Below the pieces are notes generated by a model. That model was not told the DNA's origin. It worked only from the letters and a program-made list of their open reading frames with translations, and made no database searches. Position numbers and translations under genes: made by a program. A DNA stretch of 64,000 nucleotides from DASXUX01 sp036504595 (GTDB lineage: Bacteria; Planctomycetota; SZUA-567; H5-PLA8), in contig DASXUX010000095.1 in the NCBI GenBank assembly GCA_036504595.1, positions 62,001 to 126,000 on the forward strand, written 5' to 3'. This document shows, piece by piece, positions 8,285-15,811 of this stretch. Numbering within the stretch: the first letter of the stretch is position 1; each line of letters begins with the position of its first letter.

Positions 8285-8896
8285 TTAGGACGTGGGGCGC
8301 AGGAGATAGAAGTAGTAGCCGATGACCTCACGAATTGTGGAGGGCACGTCGCGCCATTCACAGAAGCGGGCGTGCGAGCAGTAGATTTCGCGCACGCCGA
8401 ATTTGTGCAGCGCCAGCTTGCTCCTGGCGATGTGAAAGTACTGAGTCACGACCATCACGCGGCGCATTCCGGCCTCCTTCATGATCCGAGCAGTGCTGCG
8501 AGCGGTGCCGAAGGTGTTCACACCATCCTCGTCCATAATGATGCAATCGCCCGGCACGCCGCGTTCAACCAGGTATTGCCTCATGGCGACGGGTTCGCTG
8601 TAGCCTGTAGCGCCTTTTCCGCCGCTGACGATCACTTTCGGACAATAGCCTTGCCTGAATAGGGCGAGCGTCTGGTCGAGTCGCGCCTGCAGGCAACGCG
8701 ATGGACTGCCGTCGGCTTCCACTTTGTTGCCAAGCACCACCGCGACATCACAGGGGGCGAGGCGATCCGATAAACCGTCGTAAACAATCCAGACTGTCGT
8801 GGCCAGAAAGATGAAGGCGGCGAGGAGCAATGCGAAAACGACGCGGCGAAAGGCAAGCGGCAGCTTTCTGTAGGCTTGCATTATGCGCATCTTCAT
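8285..8896 (-). CDS. YdcF/SanA-like DUF218 membrane protein
   Basis: This is a 203-residue protein with one N-terminal transmembrane helix (around VVFALLLAAFIFLATTVWIV) and a DUF218 domain, which would lie on the periplasmic side. Family signatures are CDVAVVLGNKVEADG, VIVSGGKGATGYSEP, 'NTFGTARSTARIM' and VMVVTQYFHIARSKLAL. Family members such as SanA, ElyC and YdcF are linked to envelope integrity and peptidoglycan or lipid-carrier metabolism, but the reaction is not settled. The ATG at 8896 is used; a GTG at 8914 is possible, and an ATG at 8881 would shorten the cytoplasmic tail. It lies 41 bp after the LacI-type gene in the same direction and ends at a strong terminator, so the two may be co-transcribed. 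Confidence 0.85.
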   Translation of the reverse strand: MKMRIMQAYRKLPLAFRRVVFALLLAAFIFLATTVWIVYDGLSDRLAPCDVAVVLGNKVEADGSPSRCLQARLDQTLALFRQGYCPKVIVSGGKGATGYSEPVAMRQYLVERGVPGDCIIMDEDGVNTFGTARSTARIMKEAGMRRVMVVTQYFHIARSKLALHKFGVREIYCSHARFCEWRDVPSTIREVIGYYFYLLRPTS

Positions 8897-8936
8897 TCGA
8901 CTTCTAGACTCCACTGCCGGATGGCCGTTGCAGCAC

Positions 8937-9941
8937 TCATCCCGATTCGCGGACGATCAACTCGGGCGTAAGGACAATCGTTTGCGGCTGAGCACGGCGG
9001 CGTTTGGGTTGTTCGATCAAGTCCAGCAGCATGTGCACGGCTTGCTGAGCGGCCTGCTGGCGATGCAGCATGACCGTCGTCAGCGGGATGGGCGCGAGCG
9101 GATAGGTCGCGGCTTCACCGAACGACACGACGGCGACGTCTTCGGGCACCCGCCGTCCGATGCGGTGCAACGCATGGATGCAGGTCACGGCCATCATTTC
9201 GTTTTCGGCCAGGATGGCGCTTGGAGCGGCGGGCTTGCGAAGCAACTCGCTGAGTTGCGCGGACGGATCCCATTCCCCCGGTCCATCGGGCGCGGTGACG
9301 AGCACTTCATTCACGCCGGCCTTCCGGCAGGCCTGCGCGTAGCCCGTATAGCGATCTCGAACCGTCTGGAAGTTCATGCGCCAGCCGCACAGGGCGATCT
9401 GGCGGTGCCCCTTGCCTAGCAGGTGTTCGACGGCGATGCGCGCACCGGCGGCGTCGTCGTACTTGACGCAATTCGCGGCGAGGCCCGGCACGGGGTTGTC
9501 GATCAGCACCAGCGGGAAGCCGCTGCTTGCGACGCGCTCAAATAAGGAGATGTTCTCGTTGCCAGGAAGCGGCGAGACGATCGCTCCATCGGCGCCACCT
9601 TCGAGGCAGCGGCGCAGGTACTCGGCTTCGATCGCCGCGCTGTAGCTGCTGTCGCCGAGCAGCGTACTGTACCCGCGCGCTCGGCAAAAAGAGCTCACAT
9701 CTTTCAGTAGGAACGCGCAGTACGGATCGGAGACATTGATCACGCTGAGCAGGATCGTGCTGGAGCGCTGCAGAGCGAGGCTGCGGCCGAGCGCGCTGGG
9801 GCGGTAGCCGGTGCGCTGAATCAGTTTCAGGATGCGCTCGCGCGTGGCCGGATCGACTTTGTCTTTGTTATTGATCACGCGCGAGACGGTGCCGATGCAG
9901 ACGCCGGCGCGGCGAGCGATATCGCGGATCGTCGTGGCCAT
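8937..9941 (-). CDS. LacI-family transcriptional regulator
   Basis: This 334-residue regulator has the usual LacI layout. The N-terminal helix-turn-helix reads TIRDIARRAGVCIGTVSRVI (residues 4-23), followed by the hinge-helix region GYRPSALGRSLALQRS and a periplasmic-binding-protein-like sensor domain (from about residue 60), with the C-terminal part after FGEAATYPLAP. Such proteins bind a sugar or sugar derivative and release a palindromic operator. It is divergent from three large hydrolase genes starting at 10101, and a perfect 16-bp palindrome lies between the two starts. Control of those hydrolases and of itself is therefore likely. The effector is unknown. The ATG at 9941 has CAGGA upstream. 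Confidence 0.93.
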   Translation of the reverse strand: MATTIRDIARRAGVCIGTVSRVINNKDKVDPATRERILKLIQRTGYRPSALGRSLALQRSSTILLSVINVSDPYCAFLLKDVSSFCRARGYSTLLGDSSYSAAIEAEYLRRCLEGGADGAIVSPLPGNENISLFERVASSGFPLVLIDNPVPGLAANCVKYDDAAGARIAVEHLLGKGHRQIALCGWRMNFQTVRDRYTGYAQACRKAGVNEVLVTAPDGPGEWDPSAQLSELLRKPAAPSAILAENEMMAVTCIHALHRIGRRVPEDVAVVSFGEAATYPLAPIPLTTVMLHRQQAAQQAVHMLLDLIEQPKRRRAQPQTIVLTPELIVRESG

Positions 9942-9980
9942 CAGTGCGAAATTCCTGACAGAACGCTCTTGATGCGGTGT

Positions 9981-9996
9981 ATCATACCGGTATGAT
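9981..9996. promoter_or_regulatory. Perfect palindromic LacI-type operator
   Basis: ATCATACCGGTATGAT is identical to its reverse complement and has the central CG step that LacI-family proteins usually contact. It lies 39 bp upstream of the lacI-like start and 104 bp upstream of the hydrolase start at 10101, inside the divergent promoter region. I saw no second copy elsewhere in the window. The match to this regulator is inferred from position. Confidence 0.7.
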
Positions 9997-10100
9997 TACC
10001 AGAACATTCTGAATGAGCAAGTGGCGGATTGGTGATTGGTGGTCTGGTGGTTTGGTCGCATGGTTGTATTGAACAAAGTGAGTGCGGAGGGATCTGCAAA

Positions 10101-12272
10101 ATGCAAAGAGTAAACTTCATCTGTTCTCTGCGCACTCTGCGTTCTCTGTGCCTCTGTGTTGAAGTCGTGCTTTTCAGCCTTGTCCTGAGTTTGCGAGCCG
10201 CCGAGCCCGAGCCGAAAACACTTTGGGAAATCGGCAAGGCAGATGGGAAGAACGCCGAGTTTGCGCTCGCGCCATCGGACTACGAGAAGTTCCAGGACGA
10301 TGGTTTCTTTATCGCCGGGCAGTCTGATCCGAAACGCGACTGGCCTTATGTGCATCCCGGGCCTGCGGACGATTGGGGCGGTTCGCGGGAGCACACGTTT
10401 ACGATCTGGTTTGGGGTGAAGACGGCCGGCAGGGACGCCGCGCAATTGCCGGCAGGGACGCCGGCGCTACCGGTGGCTGGAAACTGCCGCGTGCTGATCG
10501 ACTTGATCGACACGCATTTCAAGCAGCCGCCGAAGATCCGGATCGAGATCGGCGGGCAGAAATTCGAGAAGCAGCTTCAGCCCGGCGCCGGTAACGAGTC
10601 CATAGAAGGAGACCCGAGCAAAGGCAAAGCGCAGCATGTGGAGTTCGAACTGCCCGCCAGCGCGCTGAAAGCCGGCAATAATCGGCTGGACATCACGACC
10701 ACCGGCGGAAGCTGGCTGCTCTATGATCGCGTGGCGCTCGAAGTGCCGAAGGAAGTTGAAGCCACTGCGGTCGAGAATGTGTCAAAACCCAAACCAGCGC
10801 AACAGTCCGTCGTGGAGGGGCCTGCCCATATCCTCATCGACTGCGAAAAGGTGATCAATACGATGCGCGGCGGCATTGGCGCATCGTGGCACGCGATCGA
10901 GGAGCCGATTCCCATCGGCCACGGCGGCAGCGGCTGGGGCGGCTACCCGCCGGCCGAAGACGAGGCGGCGTGGGCGCAGATCGACCGGCACGCGCGCTGG
11001 CTGGGATTGGATTGGAACCGCGTCGAAATCGAGCAGCGCATTTACGAACCGGAGCGCAACCAGTTCACGTTTGACAGCGCGGAGATGAAGATTCTGTACC
11101 GCATCCTCGACTGGTGCGAGAAGAACAAGTCGGACGTGTTTTTTCAGCAGATGTGGAGCAACGTGAAGTGGCTGGCGTTCCCGGAATTTCGAGACGACCC
11201 GATCAAGCGCGTGCACAGCGCGCCGGCCTCGATGGAAGATTTTGGCGAGGGACTCGCGAGCGTTGTCGAACACCTCGTCAAAAAGAAAGGCTACACGTGC
11301 ATCCGTTCTGTCTGCATCACGAACGAACCCGGCTACGACTGGTCGTGGTGGACCGAGCCGCCGAAAAAGGCGGCCCCGTTGAGGCCCGGACTGGCGGTGG
11401 TGCGGAAGGCTCTGGACGCGCGCGGCATCAGCATCCCGCTTTCCGGACCGGACATGACCGACACAGTTCCGGCTTTGGACCCCAAGCGTTTCGATTATCT
11501 CGATCTTCTCGGCGCGTACGACTTTCATTCCTATGGCGAGAACTTCGACTGGAAGACCAAGGGGCAAATGGTGCGGCTGGACAAGAACACGGCCGACTGG
11601 TGCGCGTTCGCTCACAAACAAGGCAAACCGTTCTTCATGTCCGAATTCGGGACGATGCCGAACGGCTGGGGCGGCGACAAGCCCGGACCGGCGTGCTTCG
11701 ATTCGATTCTGAAAGACGCGGAGCTGGTCGTGCGGCGCATCAACTGCGGCGTGGACGGCTTTAATCGCTGGAGCTTTCTGAATCGCGGCGACCTGGATGG
11801 CGCATGGCAATTCGTTGAAACGTGGGATCGCAAGCAGAAGAGACTCCTTAAGGAGTACACTCCGCGAGCAAACACGTATTTCGGGCTGGGGCTGCTCACG
11901 CGATTCACGGCGAAGCATTCGGAGGTGCTCGACTGCAAGGTGGAAGGCGGCAAGAGCGGGCAATTTCAGCGGCTGTTTGCGGCGGCTCTGCGCAGCCCGA
12001 AAGGGAATCTGACGCTGGCGATCGTGAACGATGCAGCGAATTCGATCGAGATTTCAGCCGATTTGCGCGGGCTGGCAAAGGACGCAAAGCTCTATCGATA
12101 CAGCTTCAGCAGCAAGCAAAAGGAGCTCGCGGATGTGAAGGTCGAAGCGGAAGGAGAGTTTGCGCTTACCGCAACCGCGGCGACGCTGAAGGACCGCATC
12201 GAAGCAACGAGCATTACGGTTTACTCGACGTACAAGCTGGCGCACGGCGATGATGGGGTGATTGCGGAGTGA
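10101..12272 (+). CDS. Secreted clan GH-A-like glycoside hydrolase with PL4-like module
   Basis: This is a 723-residue exported protein. After a signal peptide comes a beta-sandwich module (about 40-220) that begins LWEIGKADGKNAEFALAP, includes DWPYVHPGPADDWGG and ends GSWLLYDRVALEVP; it resembles domain III of family 4 polysaccharide lyases. A TIM barrel follows, with the likely acid/base Glu409 in ITNEPGYDW and likely nucleophile Glu515 in FMSEFGTMPNG, the clan GH-A pattern (GH5/GH30/GH39-like). A small beta domain closes the protein. GGAGGG 9 bases upstream supports the start at 10101. The signal peptide is partly encoded by a dispersed CTCTGCG repeat (10122-10162), and two palindromic repeats sit in frame at 10425-10475. 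It is the first of three hydrolases sharing the same N-terminal module. The exact GH family is not certain. Confidence 0.82.
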   Translation: MQRVNFICSLRTLRSLCLCVEVVLFSLVLSLRAAEPEPKTLWEIGKADGKNAEFALAPSDYEKFQDDGFFIAGQSDPKRDWPYVHPGPADDWGGSREHTFTIWFGVKTAGRDAAQLPAGTPALPVAGNCRVLIDLIDTHFKQPPKIRIEIGGQKFEKQLQPGAGNESIEGDPSKGKAQHVEFELPASALKAGNNRLDITTTGGSWLLYDRVALEVPKEVEATAVENVSKPKPAQQSVVEGPAHILIDCEKVINTMRGGIGASWHAIEEPIPIGHGGSGWGGYPPAEDEAAWAQIDRHARWLGLDWNRVEIEQRIYEPERNQFTFDSAEMKILYRILDWCEKNKSDVFFQQMWSNVKWLAFPEFRDDPIKRVHSAPASMEDFGEGLASVVEHLVKKKGYTCIRSVCITNEPGYDWSWWTEPPKKAAPLRPGLAVVRKALDARGISIPLSGPDMTDTVPALDPKRFDYLDLLGAYDFHSYGENFDWKTKGQMVRLDKNTADWCAFAHKQGKPFFMSEFGTMPNGWGGDKPGPACFDSILKDAELVVRRINCGVDGFNRWSFLNRGDLDGAWQFVETWDRKQKRLLKEYTPRANTYFGLGLLTRFTAKHSEVLDCKVEGGKSGQFQRLFAAALRSPKGNLTLAIVNDAANSIEISADLRGLAKDAKLYRYSFSSKQKELADVKVEAEGEFALTATAATLKDRIEATSITVYSTYKLAHGDDGVIAE
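10122..10162. repeat. CTCTGCG repeat inside a signal-peptide coding region
   Basis: CTCTGCGCACTCTGCGTTCT and CTGTGCCTCTGTGTTGAA match the dispersed family found between other genes. Here it encodes the SLRTLRSLCLCVE part of the signal peptide of the gene starting at 10101. Confidence 0.7.
10425..10475. repeat. Double in-frame GCCGGC palindromic repeat
   Basis: Two copies of GCCGGCAGGGACGCC, the second extended by GGCGCTACCGG, are read in frame as AGRDAAQLPAGTPALP within the beta-sandwich module of the GH-A-like protein. The two related modules at 12403 and 15812 lack this insert. Confidence 0.75.
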
Positions 12273-12287
12273 TTTTTTCACCGCAGA

Positions 12288-12376
12288 GACGCAGAGGCGC
12301 GCTGAGGACGCGGAGTTTCTTAGTGTAGAAAACTCTGTTCTCTGCGAACCTTTGCGTCTCCGCGCCTCTGCGTTGA
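12288..12376. repeat. CTCTGCG inverted repeat between hydrolase genes
   Basis: CACCGCAGAGACGCAGAGGC and 'GAGGACGCGGAG' are mirrored by CTCTGTTCTCTGCG and CCTTTGCGTCTCCGCGCC, forming a long imperfect hairpin that nearly fills the gap. It could act as a transcription terminator or RNA stabiliser between the GH-A-like gene and the first GH38 gene. Confidence 0.7.
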
Positions 12377-12402
12377 ACTGGAGCTAACGAAAGGAAACGA
12401 AC

Positions 12403-15400
12403 ATGCGATATTGCCTGATTCCGCTCGCACTGCTTGCTGTGGCATGTATGGCCGAGGAGCCGAAGGTGCTATGGGAAATCGGCAAGGCCGATGGCAAGAA
12501 TGCCGAGTTCGCGCTCGCGCCGGGGGGCTACAACCAGTTCAAGGACGACGGGTTCTTCGTCGTCGGACAATCGGATGCCAAGCGCGATTGGCCGTACGTG
12601 CATCCAGGTCCGGCGGACGCGTGGGGCGGCGGACGGACGCATACGTTCACGATTGCCTTTGGGCTGAAGGAGAAGCCCAAGGTGGATGGCGTTCTGAATA
12701 TCGCCTTTGTCGATACGCAAGACAAGACGCCGCCGAAGCTGCGCGTGGAAGTGAACGGAAAAGCCACCGACCGCCAGATGCCCAAGGGCGGCGGTGACGA
12801 ATCCGTGATGGGGCAACCCGACAAAGGCAAGCCTCACAAAATCAGCATTTCTTGCCCGGCGGATAGGCTCGTTGCGGGCACGAATGTGATCGCGATCACG
12901 ACGCTGACCGGAAGCTGGGTGCTCTACGACTGCGTCAGCTTTGAATCGCCGGCCGGGCTGGAGCTGACGACGGTGCAGGACACGGTGGTGCGCTCGGTGA
13001 GCAGCGCGCCGTTCCTCGTGGAGAAGGATGGCAAGCTGTGCCAGAGCGTTCAGGTGGCTCTGCGGCATTTCGGGCAGGACAGTGAGGCGACCGTTAAAGT
13101 CAGCGGCGCGGAGCCGACGAAGTTTGCTCTGCAGAAAGGAAGTCCGGTCGTAGACGCCTTTGTTCCGGCGGTCGAGAAAGAGACGGCGGTCACCGTTTCG
13201 ATCGAAGCGGGCGGGAAGGAACTGGCGAAGCAGGAGCTGACGTTGTCGCCGGTGCGCAAGTGGGTCGTGTACTGTTTGATGCACTCGCACGTGGACATCG
13301 GCTACACGGACATTCAGCCGAACATTGCCAAAAAGCAGGCCGGCAACGTGAAGCGCGCTCTGGAACTGATTCAACAGACGAAGGATTATCCGCCCGGGGC
13401 GCAGTTTAAGTGGAACCTTGAAGTCTACTGGCCCGCCGACCAGTTCTACAAAACGGCGACGCCCGAAGAGGCGAAGGCGTTCGAACAGGCCGTGCAGGAC
13501 GGCAAGATCGGCGTGGACGCGATGCTCGCGAACTTGCTCACGGGCGTTTGTCGCGGCGAAGAGCTGATCCGGCAGCTTCAGTACTCCCAACAACTCGGGC
13601 GCAAGTGCGGGATCACGGTCGATTCGATGCAGATCAGTGACGTGCCGGGACTGATCTGGGGCATGGTGCCCGCGCTGGCTCAAGCCGGCGTGAAGTACAT
13701 TTCAAACGGCCCCAACTACCTCGACCGCATTGGCTGGACGCGAGTGACGTACGAAGACAAGCCGTTCTACTGGATCTCGCCGTCGGGGAAGGAGAAGGTG
13801 CTCTATTGGGCGCCGTATTTCGGCTACGCGTACGGGCACACCATCGACAAGTTCACCGATGCGGTCGTGAAGAACTTGAAGCAGCTTGAAGAGAACAAAT
13901 ATCCGTACGACATCGTCCAGATGCGCTGGTCGAAGGGCGACAACGGCAGCGCGGACGAACGGCTGATGAATCAGGCAAAGGAGTGGAACAGCAAGTACGC
14001 GTATCCGAAGCTGATCATCGCAACGACGAGCGAAATGTTCCACGCCTTCGAGCAGAAATACGGCAAGGATCTGCCGACCTTCCGCGGCGATTTTACTCCT
14101 TATTGGGAAGACGGCGTCGGTTCGGCGGCGCGCGAGACGGCGATGAACAGGCACTCGTCCGACCGGCTGATGGAAGCGGAGGCGCTCTGGTCGATCTTGA
14201 ATCCGGCGAAATATCCGGCTGCGGAATTCGGCGAGGCGTGGAAGAACACGGCGATGTGGAGCGAGCACACGTGGGGCGCTCACAACAGCATCAGCCAGCC
14301 GGACCTGCCGTTTGTAAAGACTCAATGGAAGTTCAAGCAGGCGTACGCTCTGGATGCGGATACACAGTCGCGGAAGGTGTTTAACGATGCGCTGGCTTCA
14401 CGGAACCTAACCCCCCAGCCCCCTTCCCTCGAAGGGAAGGGGGAGCCGGTTAGCGCCATTGACGTGTACAACACGTCGTCGTGGGCGCGGACGGACTTGG
14501 TTGTCTTGCCGAAGGAAATGAAGCTGGCGGGAGACTGCGCGAAGGATGCGAGCGGGAACGTTTTGCCGTCGCAGCGGCTTTCGACCGGGGAACTGGCGGT
14601 GCTTGTAAAAGAAGTGCCGCCGTTTGCGGGAAAGCGGCTGACGCTCGGGAGCGGCGCGGCGGCGGCGAGCGGACAGATGAAGGCGGAAGGGGCGACGCTC
14701 ACCAGTCCGGCCTTCAGCGTGAAACTTGACGCGGCGACGGGCAACATCGTGAGCTTAACGTGCGCCAGCATCAATGCCGACCTGGTCGATGCGAACGCGA
14801 GCCTGAAGGATTCCAAGCTGCCGGTCGCGCTGAACAGCTACTTCTATCTGCCGGGAAACAAGATGGCGGAGACAAAGGCCAATGGGGCGGTGAAGATTTC
14901 GGTGAAGGAGAACGGGCCGCTGGTGGCGTCGCTGCTGGTGGAGTCCGACGCACCAGGATGCAACAAGCTGACGCGCGAAGTGCGGCTGATTAACGGGCTG
15001 GATCGCGTGGAAGTCATCAACAACGTGGACAAGCAGCCGATTCGCACGAAAGAAGGAGTGCATTTCGGATTCGCGTTCAACGTGCCGGACGGGACGCTGC
15101 GGATGAACATTCCGTGGGCGGTGATCGAGCCGGAAAAAGATCAGATACCCGGCGCGTGCAAGAACTGGTTCTCGGTCGAACGCTGGGTGGACATTTCGGG
15201 TCCGCAGTACGGCGTAAGCTGGGCTCCGATCGATACGCCGCTGGTGGAGATTGGCGGGCTGACGGCGAACCTTCCCGCCGGGCAGCCGAATCCGAAAGCG
15301 TACCTGGAACATATTGCTCCATCGCAGACGGTCTTCGCGTGGGCGATGAACAACCACTGGCACACGAACTACAAAGCCGATCAGGACGGCGTGACGACGT

Positions 15401-15765
15401 TCCGCTTCGCGATCCGGCCGCACAAAGCGTACGATCCCATCGAAGCGGCGCACTTCGGCGTCGAGTCGTCGGAGCCGCTGGTTGTCGCGGCGGCAGTGGG
15501 GGATGCGCCGCGGGCGACGCCGTTGGTGAGTTCTTCAGCGCCGGGCGTGCTGATCACGTCGGTGAAGCCGAGCGAGGACGGCAAGGCGTGGATCGTGCGG
15601 CTTTTTGCGGCGTCGGGGAAGGACGAGAAGGTCACTTTATCGTGGGGACTGCCGGCGGCGCCGAAGATGAGTTTCACCGAAATCAGCGAGCGGGCGGGCG
15701 CGGCGGTGAACGGCGCGATTGAGATTCCGGCGTGGGGAGTCGTGAGCCTGCGCGCGGAGCGCTGA
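12403..15765 (+). CDS. Secreted GH38-like alpha-mannosidase with PL4-like module (first copy)
   Basis: This is a 1120-residue exported protein. After a short signal peptide (to 'CMAEEP') comes the same beta-sandwich module as in the preceding gene (LWEIGKADGKNAEFALAP, DWPYVHPGPADAWGG, GSWVLYDCVSFE). A GH38-type catalytic domain follows from about residue 288. The zinc site is HSHVDIGYT (His296, Asp298), the likely nucleophile is Asp413 in MQISDVPGLIW, and EHTWG provides His622. The long C-terminal part is the beta-rich GH38 tail. GH38 enzymes are retaining alpha-mannosidases that use zinc. The usual PDxFG signature is changed, so the specificity may differ. GAAAGGAAAC upstream supports the start. 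An in-frame repeat at 14407-14453 encodes LTPQPPSLEGKGEP. Confidence 0.88.
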   Translation: MRYCLIPLALLAVACMAEEPKVLWEIGKADGKNAEFALAPGGYNQFKDDGFFVVGQSDAKRDWPYVHPGPADAWGGGRTHTFTIAFGLKEKPKVDGVLNIAFVDTQDKTPPKLRVEVNGKATDRQMPKGGGDESVMGQPDKGKPHKISISCPADRLVAGTNVIAITTLTGSWVLYDCVSFESPAGLELTTVQDTVVRSVSSAPFLVEKDGKLCQSVQVALRHFGQDSEATVKVSGAEPTKFALQKGSPVVDAFVPAVEKETAVTVSIEAGGKELAKQELTLSPVRKWVVYCLMHSHVDIGYTDIQPNIAKKQAGNVKRALELIQQTKDYPPGAQFKWNLEVYWPADQFYKTATPEEAKAFEQAVQDGKIGVDAMLANLLTGVCRGEELIRQLQYSQQLGRKCGITVDSMQISDVPGLIWGMVPALAQAGVKYISNGPNYLDRIGWTRVTYEDKPFYWISPSGKEKVLYWAPYFGYAYGHTIDKFTDAVVKNLKQLEENKYPYDIVQMRWSKGDNGSADERLMNQAKEWNSKYAYPKLIIATTSEMFHAFEQKYGKDLPTFRGDFTPYWEDGVGSAARETAMNRHSSDRLMEAEALWSILNPAKYPAAEFGEAWKNTAMWSEHTWGAHNSISQPDLPFVKTQWKFKQAYALDADTQSRKVFNDALASRNLTPQPPSLEGKGEPVSAIDVYNTSSWARTDLVVLPKEMKLAGDCAKDASGNVLPSQRLSTGELAVLVKEVPPFAGKRLTLGSGAAAASGQMKAEGATLTSPAFSVKLDAATGNIVSLTCASINADLVDANASLKDSKLPVALNSYFYLPGNKMAETKANGAVKISVKENGPLVASLLVESDAPGCNKLTREVRLINGLDRVEVINNVDKQPIRTKEGVHFGFAFNVPDGTLRMNIPWAVIEPEKDQIPGACKNWFSVERWVDISGPQYGVSWAPIDTPLVEIGGLTANLPAGQPNPKAYLEHIAPSQTVFAWAMNNHWHTNYKADQDGVTTFRFAIRPHKAYDPIEAAHFGVESSEPLVVAAAVGDAPRATPLVSSSAPGVLITSVKPSEDGKAWIVRLFAASGKDEKVTLSWGLPAAPKMSFTEISERAGAAVNGAIEIPAWGVVSLRAER
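14407..14453. repeat. In-frame CCCTTCCCTCGAAGGGAAGGG repeat in first GH38 gene
   Basis: CCCCCTTCCCTC pairs with GAAGGGAAGGGGG. The translated form (NLTPQPPSLEGKGEP) breaks the linker between the catalytic and C-terminal parts of the protein. From experience, similar translated inserts occur in unrelated proteins of other bacteria. Confidence 0.75.
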
Positions 15766-15778
15766 ACTGAAGGACGGG

Positions 15779-15805
15779 ACGACGGGGAGACGGGGGGACG
15801 GGGAG
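15779..15805. repeat. GACGGGGAGACGGGGGGACGGGG repeat
   Basis: This short purine-rich tandem lies just before the second GH38 gene. Part of it (GGGGAG) also serves as the ribosome binding site of that gene. Related copies lie at 2671-2709 (complement) and 45805-45860. Confidence 0.6.
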
Positions 15806-15811
15806 ATGAGA

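Noticed and set aside
12469..13683. 404-residue minus-strand frame
   Set aside because: Antisense to the GH38 gene, Arg/His/Leu-rich, no domain.
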